NCBI GenBank assembly: GCA_002433485.1
Contig: DJIF01000054.1
Span: 1 to 64,000, forward strand
Length of the DNA stretch: 64,000 nucleotides
Direction: 5' to 3'
From: Deltaproteobacteria bacterium UBA6601
Lineage (GTDB): Bacteria; Myxococcota_A; UBA796; UBA9615
Part shown: piece after piece, positions 30,292 through 39,041 of the stretch
Position numbering within the stretch: position 1 is the first letter of the stretch
How the letters are laid out: every line of letters starts with the position of its first letter
Made by a program: the position numbers and the translations under genes
Notes under the pieces: model-generated
The model's input: the letters and a program-made list of their open reading frames with translations, nothing else
Told to the model about the DNA's origin: nothing
The model's database searches: none

Positions 30292-30300
30292 TGCAACTCC

Positions 30301-31374
30301 TCAGCGCAGCTTCAAGGTCATCAGCGCAAACAAGGCCAGCAGGATGGAGATGATCCAGAACCTGACGATGATCTTCGGTTCCTCCCAGCCCTTCTTCTCG
30401 AAGTGATGATGGATGGGAGCCATGGCAAAGACTCGCTTGCCAGTCGTCTTGAAGGAGGCGACCTGGATGATGACGCTGAGCGCCTCCATCAAGAAGACGC
30501 CACCGACAATGGCCAGCAACAGCTCGTTGTGTGTCAGGACCGCCAGTGCGCCAATGACCCCACCCAGCGGCAGGGAACCGGTATCTCCCATAAAGATCGA
30601 AGCGGGGAAGGCGTTGTACCAGAGGAAGCCCATACCGGCCCCGGCCAGGGTTACGGTCAGCACGGTGAGTTCACCAGCACCCGGCACATAGGGAATTGCC
30701 AGGTAACCGGCAAAACGAGTGTTTCCTGCCAGATAAGCGAGCAGTCCGAAGGTCAGCGCGCTGGTCATCACCGGGCCGATGGCAAGACCATCAAGACCAT
30801 CGGTAAGATTGACCGCATTTGCCGTGCCGACTATCAGGAAGGAGGCAAAGGCTACGTAAGCGAGCCCAAGGTCCACGGACACCGACTTCAAGAAGGGAAC
30901 TGGAACAGTGGTGCTGATCCCCCACCACCGGACACCCACATAAAGAATCACTCCCGATATCAGGAATTCCAGAGCCAACCGCAGCTTGCCGCTTAGACCA
31001 GCGCTGCTCTTTTGACTGATCTTGCTCCAATCATCGACGAAGCCGACCGCACAGAAGCCAACGGCGATTACCAACACAATCCAAACCCTCGGTTCGTCGA
31101 GGCGAGCCCACAGCAAGGTGGACGCGATCACGGCGAACATGATCAACAGCCCCCCCATTGTCGGGGTTCCGGCCTTCTGCTGGTGGTCGGGGCCGACCTC
31201 GCGGATCTCCTGCCCATAGCGGCGGCGCTGCAGAAATCGAATGAAGGCCGGGTAGCAGAAAATGCAGATCAGCAGAGCAGTCATCAAGGCCGCTGCTGCC
31301 CGAAACGAGATGTAGCGAACCACGTTGAAGGCAAATTCTGATTCGGAGAGTGGATAGAGCAGGTGGTAGAGCAT
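30301..31374 (-). CDS. mraY: Phospho-MurNAc-pentapeptide transferase MraY
   Basis: Makes lipid I by moving phospho-MurNAc-pentapeptide onto undecaprenyl phosphate in the inner membrane. 357 residues, ten predicted membrane segments. Catalytic motifs are VGFVDDWSK (Asp pair), NAVNLTDGLDGLAIGP, and the cytoplasmic APIHHHFEKKGWEE loop. The motif DHQQKAGTPTMGG near the N-terminus is typical. It starts 3 bases after the murF stop. Confidence 0.98.
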   Translation of the reverse strand: MLYHLLYPLSESEFAFNVVRYISFRAAAALMTALLICIFCYPAFIRFLQRRRYGQEIREVGPDHQQKAGTPTMGGLLIMFAVIASTLLWARLDEPRVWIVLVIAVGFCAVGFVDDWSKISQKSSAGLSGKLRLALEFLISGVILYVGVRWWGISTTVPVPFLKSVSVDLGLAYVAFASFLIVGTANAVNLTDGLDGLAIGPVMTSALTFGLLAYLAGNTRFAGYLAIPYVPGAGELTVLTVTLAGAGMGFLWYNAFPASIFMGDTGSLPLGGVIGALAVLTHNELLLAIVGGVFLMEALSVIIQVASFKTTGKRVFAMAPIHHHFEKKGWEEPKIIVRFWIISILLALFALMTLKLR

Positions 31375-31377
31375 CGG

Positions 31378-32805
31378 TCAGGTCCCTTCAGCAGCAGCAA
31401 CAGCAGCTAGAGGCTCAAGGACAGCCTCCATCTTCATCCCACGCGAGCCCTTTATGAGGAGCACATCGCCAGGTCTCAGGTAGCCAACCAGAAGCTCGCC
31501 AGCGGCCCGAGAATCGAGGGCAGCCTCAGCCGCAATGCCCGCGGCTCTGGCGGCTTGAACGGCCTGCTCCATGAGGGGGCCGGCACCGACCAGCAGGTCG
31601 AGGCCCAGAGTGGCCGCCTCGACGCCCGTTTCTGCATGCAGGCCAGCCGCTGTAGTGCCAAGCTCCAGCATGTCGCCAAGAGCAGCAATCCGGCGTCCTG
31701 AAGTGGGCAGAGATGCCAGCGTGTGCATCGCCGCAGAAACCGACGCAGGATTAGCGTTGTACGCATCATCCAACACGGTGATTCCAGCCAGCTTTTGAAC
31801 CTTCATCCGACGCCCGGGGACCTGCACATCCTGAAGCCCAGCCGCAATGTCCTCGAGTGAAGCCCCCATAGCGTGACCGGCAGCAGCGGCAGCCAGGGCG
31901 TTGTGCACCTGATGTCTGCCAGCGAGAGGAAGCTTGAACTCAATAGAGCGGCCGTGGACCAGAATCCGCGCGCGACTCCCAGCAAGGCCAAGCTCCTCCA
32001 GGTGCAGAAGTTTGACCTCAGCATCCGCATCGGGGCGCATGCTGAAACCTACTGAGCAACTGCCAGTCGGCCTGGGAAAGCGCGCGGAAAGTGGGTTGTC
32101 CGCCGGAATGACAAGCACATCGCCGGCAACCGCGCCCTCAAACAACTCCCCCTTGGCATCGGCGATAGCAGCGACCGAGGGAAAGAACTCAAGGTGGGCG
32201 GCTGTTACCTCGGTGATCACCCGTACCTTCGGACGAGCGATTTCAGCGAGCAGGCGCAGTTCACCGGGCTCGGACATCCCCATTTCAAGGACTGCCCAGC
32301 CATCATCAGACTGCATGCCAAGGATCGTCAGAGGAACCCCAATTCGGTTATTAAAATTGCCCTCCGTCTGCAACCCAGGACCACTACGGGCAAGGATGGA
32401 GGCCAACAACGCTCGGGTGGTGGTCTTGCCCACAGAGCCGGTGATCGCCGCTACCTTGGGACCAGAAGCAGCCAAAAAGGCGCCAGCAATCGCTCCGAAG
32501 GCGAGCAGCGTATCTTCAACTGCAATCACCGGACCGCTCAGAGCCTGGGGCAGCTCAAGGGAGGCCAACTCGCTGCGGGCCACCAGGGCACCGCAAGCAT
32601 GGCCACCGAGGGCAGCAGGAACAAAGCGGTGACCGTCGTGATTTTCACCCACCAGGGCGACGAACAGAGCACCATCACCCAGCTCTCGAGTATCGGTGCA
32701 CAACGACCAGCTGCCCGCAGCGGGACCTGCGATATGGTCACCAGCAGTGGCCCCCAGAATCTGCTCAACACTCAGTCTGCCTGCTGGTGAGTAGCGACCT
32801 GTCAT
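31378..32805 (-). CDS. murF: UDP-MurNAc-tripeptide--D-Ala-D-Ala ligase
   Basis: Adds D-Ala-D-Ala to the UDP-MurNAc tripeptide. 475 residues. The ATP loop is AAITGSVGKTTTRALLASI, and the central domain has LEMGMSEPGELRLLAEI and later VLDDAYNANPASVSAAM, which are typical for MurF. Its start overlaps the murE stop by 4 bases (ATGA). No ddl gene, which would supply D-Ala-D-Ala, is in the window. Confidence 0.97.
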   Translation of the reverse strand: MTGRYSPAGRLSVEQILGATAGDHIAGPAAGSWSLCTDTRELGDGALFVALVGENHDGHRFVPAALGGHACGALVARSELASLELPQALSGPVIAVEDTLLAFGAIAGAFLAASGPKVAAITGSVGKTTTRALLASILARSGPGLQTEGNFNNRIGVPLTILGMQSDDGWAVLEMGMSEPGELRLLAEIARPKVRVITEVTAAHLEFFPSVAAIADAKGELFEGAVAGDVLVIPADNPLSARFPRPTGSCSVGFSMRPDADAEVKLLHLEELGLAGSRARILVHGRSIEFKLPLAGRHQVHNALAAAAAGHAMGASLEDIAAGLQDVQVPGRRMKVQKLAGITVLDDAYNANPASVSAAMHTLASLPTSGRRIAALGDMLELGTTAAGLHAETGVEAATLGLDLLVGAGPLMEQAVQAARAAGIAAEAALDSRAAGELLVGYLRPGDVLLIKGSRGMKMEAVLEPLAAVAAAEGT

Positions 32806-34313
32806 GGGCTCGCCTCCAGCACTCGCAGGGCCTGCTCCCGGTCATCAAAGGGATGCTGAACTCCATCAATTTCCTGATAGCTCTCATGACCTTTACCGGC
32901 GATCAGCACCACCTCACCCTCACGGGAAGAAATGATAGCTTCCCTGATAGCAGAGGCCCGATCGACCACCCGACAATACTGTGCGGAGGAGCCTTTCAGG
33001 CCCTGCTCCATGGCATCGAGGATTGCTTCCGGATCTTCACCCCTTGGATTGTCTGAAGTGAGCCAGACAAAATCCGCACCTTCCGCTGCCGCCCTGGCCA
33101 TCAGCGGGCGCTTGCCCTGATCACGCTCGCCGCCACAGCCACAGACAATCACCAGGCGGTCAGGATTCAAGCTGCGTAGGGCTTGCAGCGTTTCTGAAAT
33201 GGCCGCAGGAGAGTGCGCATAATCGACCAGAATGAGCGGTCCTCGGCCATCCTCGCGACGCACAGCCTCAAGACGGCCGCGCGCGCCGACCGCAGCCGCG
33301 ATTCCCTGCTCAACAGAGCGGCGCTTAATTCCAGCGGCAAGGGCACAACCCGCCGCGAGCAGGCAGTTCGCCAGGTTGTGTCGTCCGAGCAGAGGACTGC
33401 TGAGCTGCAGCCGCTCGGTGCGATACGCCAGGGAGACCCGCAGGCCATCAAGGTCCAAGACCGGCTCAGCAACCGGCGCCAGGTCTGCGCGTCCGGCCGC
33501 CACCGCTCCAGGCTGGGCAGAGACCCGCAAGGTACGATGCCAATCCTGCCCATGAGCCGCGACCACCGGATCGTCCACATTAAGCACTGCCGTAGCAGCC
33601 TCAGTTCCCCAGCTTGGCAACCATTCGGTAAGCAGCAGCGCCTTCGCACGCTCATAGCTGAGCAGATCGCCATGGTAATCCAGGTGATCCCGACTCAAAT
33701 TGCTCCACCCAGCCACATCCAGCTGCAACCCCGCAGTACGACCTTGATGAAGGGCATGAGAGCTCAATTCGAGAGCAACCGCCTCTACCCCATCCTCGGC
33801 CATTCGCCCCAACCAGCGATAAAAAGTCGGCCCCTCAGGAGTGGTATGGGTTGCCTGGTGATCCTGGGCACCGTTCAGACCCTGCCAGGAGATACCGGTC
33901 GTCCCCAGGCTGCCACCGCGCAGACCCGCCGCCGCAAAGATCGAACGCAGGATTGCCACGGTACTGGTCTTACCGTTGGTTCCAGTAACGGCAATCACTC
34001 GCATGGACTCGGCAGGATCGCCGCACAGGGCAGAGGAGACCAGCGCCAAAGCGCGTCGCGGGTCCTGAACCTGCAATCCCACCACCTGGTCAGGCCAGGC
34101 TGCCGGCCAACGAGACAACAACACTGCAGCGGCGCCACGCTTGAGAGCCTCAGCGATAAAGCGGTGACCATCGGTGGTGCTGCCGTCGATCGCGGCAAAT
34201 ATACTGCCTGCCCGCACCTGTCGGGAGTCTGCGGTCGCAGCCCTGATGTCGACGTCAAGCGGCCCCCGGCGTGCCAGCGGACTTAGGCGTGCTTCAAGCG
34301 CCGACAGCATCAC
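32802..34313 (-). CDS. murE: UDP-MurNAc-tripeptide synthetase MurE
   Basis: Adds the third residue of the stem peptide. 503 residues. The ATP loop is VIAVTGTNGKTSTVAILRSI and the central motif LVDYAHSPAAISETLQAL. The sequence TSDNPRGEDPEAIL near residue 420 holds the DNPR motif that marks meso-diaminopimelate-adding enzymes, so this organism's peptidoglycan is inferred to carry meso-DAP. It is coupled to both ftsI upstream and murF downstream by 4-base overlaps. Confidence 0.97.
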   Translation of the reverse strand: MMLSALEARLSPLARRGPLDVDIRAATADSRQVRAGSIFAAIDGSTTDGHRFIAEALKRGAAAVLLSRWPAAWPDQVVGLQVQDPRRALALVSSALCGDPAESMRVIAVTGTNGKTSTVAILRSIFAAAGLRGGSLGTTGISWQGLNGAQDHQATHTTPEGPTFYRWLGRMAEDGVEAVALELSSHALHQGRTAGLQLDVAGWSNLSRDHLDYHGDLLSYERAKALLLTEWLPSWGTEAATAVLNVDDPVVAAHGQDWHRTLRVSAQPGAVAAGRADLAPVAEPVLDLDGLRVSLAYRTERLQLSSPLLGRHNLANCLLAAGCALAAGIKRRSVEQGIAAAVGARGRLEAVRREDGRGPLILVDYAHSPAAISETLQALRSLNPDRLVIVCGCGGERDQGKRPLMARAAAEGADFVWLTSDNPRGEDPEAILDAMEQGLKGSSAQYCRVVDRASAIREAIISSREGEVVLIAGKGHESYQEIDGVQHPFDDREQALRVLEASP

Positions 34314-36466
34314 CGTCTCAGCGACTCCAGTTGGCTACCCGCAACCAGAGCCAGGCGTACCAACTGCCCCTCTCCAAATCGAACCCCAGGGGCGGGTTCC
34401 TGCTCCCCCACAAGACCTGAGCCGAGCAACTGAACCTCAACTCCGGCAGGCACCAGGACCCGAGCGGCGTCGCGCAGACTCAAACCGCGTAGATCTGGCA
34501 TCAACCACCCAGGGTCAAGGCTCTCGTCAGTGGCAGCGACAACCAGGGTCGGCAGCTCGACGCCACGCGCACGCTCTGCTTGCAGCTGCTGGGCATGCGC
34601 CCTCCGCGCCTGGCGCTGTGCCAACACCTTGGCCGGCAGCTCCTTATCAGGCGCCACCCCCAACTCCTGCAGCGCATAAGTCGCCACCTCCTTGAAGACC
34701 GGTCCGGCAGCGGTGCCACCAAAGTGACGAAAGCCCTTATTGGTGGGTTCATCTATGACGGTCAGGACAACGATGCGCGGATCGTCGCGCGGGGCAAAGC
34801 CGATGAAAGATGAAACATAGAGGTTGGGAGCATAGCGACCATCCCGAACCTTCTGAGCGGTACCTGTCTTACCGCCAGCGGTGTACTCATCAAGCGCCGC
34901 CCGAGTCCCGGTTCCGCCCTTCTCCACCACACCACCGAGCATGACTCGCATCTGCTCGCTGACCTCAGCAGAAATAAGCCGCTCCCCCTGACCTTCAGGG
35001 CGACGACTCTCCAACAGGGTGCCGTCCCGGCCGCGGACTTCTGTAATGACGTGTGGCTGGACCCGATGACCGCCGTTAACCAGCGCAGCAAAGGCAGCTG
35101 TCAGCTGAACTCCAGTAACCGCCATGCCCTGGCCAAAGCAATGATTGGCGAAACCGATCCGCGACCAGCGTGAAGATGGATGCAGAATTCCGGCCTCTTC
35201 ACCCCACACATCAATGCCGGTCCGCGCGCCAAAACCAAAGCGGCGAAACATCGCCTCAAGAGCGGGCGGGCCAAGCCGCTCACCGAGCTTGGCAGTGCCG
35301 ATGTTCGAAGAATACTTAAGGACCTCCGACACGGTGATGTTGGCGTAGGCGTGGGTGTCATGGATCGTCCGCCGGCCGATGCGAAAAGCACCCTTCTCGC
35401 AATAGACCTCTTCCTCAGGAGTAGCGAGTTCCTCTTCCAGGACCTCGGCGAGCACAAAGGCTTTCATGGTGGAGCCTGGTTCAAACGAGTCACTAATCGC
35501 CCGATTTCGGCGTTGGTCTCGGCTCGACTGACGAAAGCTGTTGGGGTCGTAACTGGGAGCAGAGGCACTGGCCAACACCGCTCCACTGCGAGCATCCAGA
35601 ACCAAAACTGAGCCCGCCTTAGCTTCGGCTCGCTCAATGGCGGCGGCCAGAGACTGCTCAGTACGATGCTGAATGTTGTGATCAATGCTGAGCACGAGGG
35701 TATCTCCCTCGGTCGATTGACGACCCAGCACAGCGGCATGACTGAGTGCACGACGGCGACCATCGCGAAAGGTCCGATACTGATAGGTATCGCCCATCAT
35801 CAGGTCGTTGTAACGAGCCTCTATGCCCTCCAGACCGATGCCATCAATCCCTACAAAGCCCAGCAACTGGGATGCCAGCGCCCCTGAAGGATATTCCCGC
35901 TTCGCTTCTGAGGTGAGATGCACTCCAGGAATGTCCAGTGCTCTAATCTGCTCGGAGATTTGATGCGGCAGCTGCCGCGCCAACCAAACGAAACGCGAGC
36001 CTTCGCGGGACAGACGAGCCTGCAGATCCTCAAGATCACGATCAACAAAGGGAGCCAACAACTCAGCCGCAGCAGCAGGGTCTTCGACCCGAGCAGGGTC
36101 CGCAAACAGGCTCTGCACATCGACGGAAACGGCCAGCGGCCGACCAAGTCGATCAACAATGCTACCCCGCTTGGGGGCCACCTTAATGACTGCCTCATGC
36201 TGACCGGCGAGCAATCGATCGAGGCGCAGGTTCGGCCCCATAACCAGCCAACTGACCCGGCCGAGAATCACCAGCCAGAACAACAGAAACAAAACCATCA
36301 CCGCGGAAAGTCGCAGATTGATGGCGAAATTCTCCGGTGGCAGGAAGCCGTCAACTCGCCGCATGGCGCCGCTCATCTCGGTGCGTCGGCGCTTGTGCTG
36401 AACGCGGTTGTGGCGCAAACCTCCCGGCGGAGTTGGGCGACGATAGCTGCCCGACCGGGTCGTCAC
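34310..36466 (-). CDS. ftsI: Septal transpeptidase FtsI (PBP3) with PASTA domain
   Basis: Monofunctional class B penicillin-binding protein that cross-links septal peptidoglycan. 718 residues: cytoplasmic basic N-terminus, one membrane segment near residues 52-72 (LSAVMVLFLLFWLVILGRVS), a pedestal domain, then the transpeptidase domain with the active-site motif SFEPGSTMKAF (Ser near residue 330), YSSNIGTAK and KTGTAQK. A C-terminal PASTA domain (about 640-712, MPDLRGLSLRDAARVL) follows, as seen in Gram-positives and several deltaproteobacterial groups. Its ATG overlaps the ftsL stop by 4 bases. Confidence 0.97.
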   Translation of the reverse strand: MTTRSGSYRRPTPPGGLRHNRVQHKRRRTEMSGAMRRVDGFLPPENFAINLRLSAVMVLFLLFWLVILGRVSWLVMGPNLRLDRLLAGQHEAVIKVAPKRGSIVDRLGRPLAVSVDVQSLFADPARVEDPAAAAELLAPFVDRDLEDLQARLSREGSRFVWLARQLPHQISEQIRALDIPGVHLTSEAKREYPSGALASQLLGFVGIDGIGLEGIEARYNDLMMGDTYQYRTFRDGRRRALSHAAVLGRQSTEGDTLVLSIDHNIQHRTEQSLAAAIERAEAKAGSVLVLDARSGAVLASASAPSYDPNSFRQSSRDQRRNRAISDSFEPGSTMKAFVLAEVLEEELATPEEEVYCEKGAFRIGRRTIHDTHAYANITVSEVLKYSSNIGTAKLGERLGPPALEAMFRRFGFGARTGIDVWGEEAGILHPSSRWSRIGFANHCFGQGMAVTGVQLTAAFAALVNGGHRVQPHVITEVRGRDGTLLESRRPEGQGERLISAEVSEQMRVMLGGVVEKGGTGTRAALDEYTAGGKTGTAQKVRDGRYAPNLYVSSFIGFAPRDDPRIVVLTVIDEPTNKGFRHFGGTAAGPVFKEVATYALQELGVAPDKELPAKVLAQRQARRAHAQQLQAERARGVELPTLVVAATDESLDPGWLMPDLRGLSLRDAARVLVPAGVEVQLLGSGLVGEQEPAPGVRFGEGQLVRLALVAGSQLESLRR

Positions 36467-36792
36467 TGGCCCTGCTCCCCACCGAGTGCTCGACTCAATG
36501 CTTCAGGGTTCTCGGTTACCACCACAACCTGCCCTGCCGCCGGCGCCGCCAGGCCCAACTGCGGGGCAAGATTTTCAAGGTAAGCAGGGGCGCGCAGTTC
36601 AGCCAGTTCAGCACGCAGGCGGCGCTGATCGTTAGCGAGCTTATCGTCCTCCTTAACGAGATCGCTGATCTGATACGTGATCTGAACCGTCTCCATCTTC
36701 GCCCAGGCCACAAAAATGAGCGATATGGCCACTGCCACTGAGGTGATCAGAGCTCCGCCAAATCGCACCGTTTGCTTCATCTCAGAACTCAT
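36463..36792 (-). CDS. ftsL: Cell division protein FtsL
   Basis: Small bitopic protein of 109 residues. A short cytoplasmic N-terminus is followed by a membrane segment (about 10-31, FGGALITSVAVAISLIFVAW), then a heptad-like coiled coil (YQISDLVKEDDKLANDQRRL and on to about 80) ending in a Leu/Pro-rich tail. Size, topology and position between rsmH and ftsI are diagnostic, since the sequence itself is poorly conserved. The ATG abuts the rsmH stop (TAGATG). It forms the FtsQLB scaffold that activates FtsWI. Confidence 0.9.
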   Translation of the reverse strand: MSSEMKQTVRFGGALITSVAVAISLIFVAWAKMETVQITYQISDLVKEDDKLANDQRRLRAELAELRAPAYLENLAPQLGLAAPAAGQVVVVTENPEALSRALGGEQGQ

Positions 36793-37773
36793 CTAAGCCT
36801 CCCCTTCCACAGCCAGAACCTCAGCCACACGCAGACGGGCACTACGTGCTCTGGGGTTTGCCTCAAGCTCTGCCTGGCTGGCGGTAATCCCCTTTCGACC
36901 CAATAGACGAACTCGCGCCGACTCCCCACAGACACAGACCGGCAGGCTCGAAGGACAGCTGCAAGAACTGGCCAGAGAGGCGAGGTGACGCTTGACCACT
37001 CGGTCCTCACCAGAATGAAAGGAAATCAACGCCAACCGCCCCCTGGGGGCAAGCCACTCCAGAGCCGACTGCAACAGATGATGCAGCTCTCCAGCCTCAT
37101 CATTGAGGGCCATACGCAGCGCTTGAAAGGTCCGCGTAGCCGGGTGCTTCCTGGCCCCTCGACGCCCTCCGAGGGCACGCGAGACAACCTCAGCAAGGTC
37201 AGCCGTTCTGGCAAAGGGCCGCTGCTGTCGGCGTTGGGTAATGGCACGCGCAATACGGCGCGACTTGGGCTCATCGCCCAACCGATAGATCAAGTCAGCC
37301 AGGGCCAGCTCATCAGTATTGTTCACCAGATCAGCGGCAGTGGAGCCGGTGCTCCGATCCATGCGCATGTCCAGCGGACCGTCGTGGGCAAACGAAAAGC
37401 CCCGTCCTGCAGTGTCCAACTGATGAGAAGAAACCCCCAGATCGGCAAGAATTCCGTCGACCGTAGCAGGCTCAATAGCACGCGCTCGCAGGACCTCAGA
37501 GAGCCGCGACATAGGCGAATGAACCACCTCAAAGCTAGCGGCGACAGCACCAGCTGCCACCTCAGCAAGGCGTTTCCGCGCAGCACTTACCGCATCCAGG
37601 TCCCGATCCAGTGCGATGAGACGGCCCCCGACGCCCAACTCGGCGAGAATCGCTGCGCTGTGCCCGCCGCCGCCCGCAGTGACGTCCACATAGAGCCCCT
37701 CAGGGCGAAGGGCCAGGGCAGAGACGCTCTCTTCAAGCAGGACACTGCGATGCTCGAATCGGGTCTCGGCCAT
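36793..37773 (-). CDS. rsmH: 16S rRNA m4C1402 methyltransferase RsmH
   Basis: SAM-dependent enzyme that N4-methylates C1402 of 16S rRNA (formerly MraW). 326 residues from ATG 37773: start FEHRSVLLEESVSAL, SAM motif YVDVTAGGGGHSAAIL, then GILADLGVSSHQLD, RGFSFAHDGPLDMRMD and LALISFHSGEDRVVK, all family marks. The frame stays open for 180 codons upstream through mraZ, but the conserved N-terminus fixes the start 5 bases after the mraZ stop. Confidence 0.97.
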   Translation of the reverse strand: MAETRFEHRSVLLEESVSALALRPEGLYVDVTAGGGGHSAAILAELGVGGRLIALDRDLDAVSAARKRLAEVAAGAVAASFEVVHSPMSRLSEVLRARAIEPATVDGILADLGVSSHQLDTAGRGFSFAHDGPLDMRMDRSTGSTAADLVNNTDELALADLIYRLGDEPKSRRIARAITQRRQQRPFARTADLAEVVSRALGGRRGARKHPATRTFQALRMALNDEAGELHHLLQSALEWLAPRGRLALISFHSGEDRVVKRHLASLASSCSCPSSLPVCVCGESARVRLLGRKGITASQAELEANPRARSARLRVAEVLAVEGEA

Positions 37774-37778
37774 CGGCC

Positions 37779-38252
37779 CTAAAGGTCCTCGCCTTCGTCC
37801 TCTGGATCGAAGGCCAGCAACTGCTCCATCCCAACACCCTCCTGGACAGCCTCCAGGGCCTGCTCCTGACGCCGACTCCAGGCCGCTGCGTCCCAGATCT
37901 CGATGAGGCCCAGGTAGGACAGAACCACGCAGTTCTTGACCAGTCCTGCGCGCCGCCTCAGCGGAGCGGGAACCAGAATCCGCCCCTGTCCGTCTGCTTC
38001 GACCTCCGCCGCTCCAGCGACGTAGGCGTGCAGGAACTGGCGGCTCTTGCGATCGAATAGAGAAACCCCAGCGAAGCGCCGCTCCATCTTGGCCCAACGA
38101 CTCTGGGCAAAGCCCTGCAGGCCGCCATCCCAATAGGCCAGCACCAGACCGGGCTCGCCGCACTCGAGCATCCGCTCGCGCAGCCGCACCGGTAGCGGCA
38201 GACGTCCCTTGGCGTCCATACGGACCTCGAACTGCCCGCGAACCTGAAACAT
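37779..38252 (-). CDS. mraZ: Transcriptional regulator MraZ
   Basis: DNA-binding repressor with two SpoVT/AbrB-like halves, forming a ring-shaped oligomer that controls its own dcw operon. 157 residues, starting MFQVRGQFEVRMDAKGRLPLP; the DAKGRLPLP box and the second-half copy EADGQGRILVPAPLRRRAGL are the DNA-contact motifs. GGAG lies 4 bases before the ATG. Three 10-bp-spaced GTGGNG repeats overlap the promoter 36-61 bases upstream, matching the known MraZ operator layout, so autoregulation is well supported by the sequence. Confidence 0.95.
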   Translation of the reverse strand: MFQVRGQFEVRMDAKGRLPLPVRLRERMLECGEPGLVLAYWDGGLQGFAQSRWAKMERRFAGVSLFDRKSRQFLHAYVAGAAEVEADGQGRILVPAPLRRRAGLVKNCVVLSYLGLIEIWDAAAWSRRQEQALEAVQEGVGMEQLLAFDPEDEGEDL

Positions 38253-38287
38253 GCATCTCCGGGGTCAGCCTCAACACAACACCACCA

Positions 38288-38340
38288 CGCCACAATTCCC
38301 CACGTATCGCCACTATATGAAGCGCCGATCAGGAGGGCAA
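38288..38340 (-). promoter_or_regulatory. mraZ promoter with triple MraZ operator
   Basis: On the minus strand a -35 TTGCCC (38340-38335) and -10 TATAGT (38317-38312) are 17 bases apart. Immediately below lie three direct repeats on a strict 10-bp period: GTGGCG (38313-38308), GTGGGG (38303-38298), GTGGCG (38293-38288). The first overlaps the -10 and the predicted start point falls between the first and second repeats. E. coli MraZ binds TGGGN repeats with 5-base spacers, the same geometry as TGGNG here. Confidence 0.85.
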
Positions 38341-38475
38341 TGGTCGTTTTAAAGAAATTTGATACCTTGGATGATAGCATAGTCAGCGAACGGTCCTTCA
38401 ACTTGATAGCTCACTTGCTACCAAGGTCACTCTAAGCTGCAGATTCGTGCTGCTATGAGGTTTGCAGGAGCCCGC

Positions 38476-38955
38476 TTAACGAGGCTTGCGCGCTCGATCC
38501 ATCTCTCTACGCGCGTCCTTGGCCTTTTGATCATGGCGCTTGTCATGGAGCTTCTTGCCACGGCCCAGGCCGATCTCCAACTTGGCCCGACCGCGCCTGA
38601 AATAGAGTCGCATCGGGACCAACGTATAGCCCTGTCGCGAGATCTTGCCGATCAGGCGCTGAATCTCCTTCTTGTGCAGCAGCAACTTACGGGGCCGCAG
38701 AGGGTCGTGATTCTGCCGATTGGCCTGCTCATACGGCGGTACATGGACATCCACCAAAAACGCCTCACCGTCTTCCAGCCGAACGTAACCCTCGGTGATC
38801 GAGACCCGCCCACCTCGCAGCGACTTCACCTCCGAACCAAGCAGAACCAGACCCGCCTCGACCGTGTCCTCGATGTGGAATCGATGACGCGCCTTCTTAT
38901 TGACCGCAATGGTCTTGATCCCGCCTTCTCCTAAGCTCCTGCCCGCTTTCGCCAT
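38476..38955 (-). CDS. smpB: SsrA-binding protein SmpB
   Basis: Binds tmRNA and delivers it to stalled ribosomes for trans-translation. 159 residues with the family pattern: IKTIAVNKKARHRFHIEDTV, GLVLLGSEVKSLRGGRVSI, VDVHVPPYEQAN, and the basic C-terminal tail with GRGKKLHDKRHDQKAKD, which reads mRNA-channel contacts. No tmRNA (ssrA) gene is visible near it. It lies upstream of mraZ on the same strand, separated by 223 bases that hold the mraZ promoter, and is divergent from the thioredoxin-like lipoprotein gene. Confidence 0.97.
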   Translation of the reverse strand: MAKAGRSLGEGGIKTIAVNKKARHRFHIEDTVEAGLVLLGSEVKSLRGGRVSITEGYVRLEDGEAFLVDVHVPPYEQANRQNHDPLRPRKLLLHKKEIQRLIGKISRQGYTLVPMRLYFRRGRAKLEIGLGRGKKLHDKRHDQKAKDARREMDRARKPR

Positions 38956-39001
38956 AGCGAGGGCAGGCTAACAGAGCGCGCCGACCCGGGCACCCTTCGC
39001 G

Positions 39002-39030
39002 TTGACAGCATTGTGGGTGCCGTGTTTGAT
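39002..39030 (+). promoter_or_regulatory. Predicted promoter for thiol-redox operon
   Basis: A perfect TTGACA (39002-39007) is followed after 17 bases by TTTGAT (39025-39030; 4 of 6 matches). The predicted start, about 39037, is only some 5 bases before the ATG at 39042, so the transcript would be almost leaderless. Confidence 0.55.
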
Positions 39031-39041
39031 CCGGCTCGCCC

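Noticed and set aside
36793..38313. Upstream extension of rsmH through mraZ (506 codons)
   Set aside because: The conserved RsmH N-terminus begins at 37773 and mraZ is complete in another frame, so the extension is only an absence of stops.
38363..38426. ACCTTGG and CCAAGGT inverted repeats between smpB and mraZ
   Set aside because: The arms are about 50 bases apart with no pairing between them, so chance is likely.
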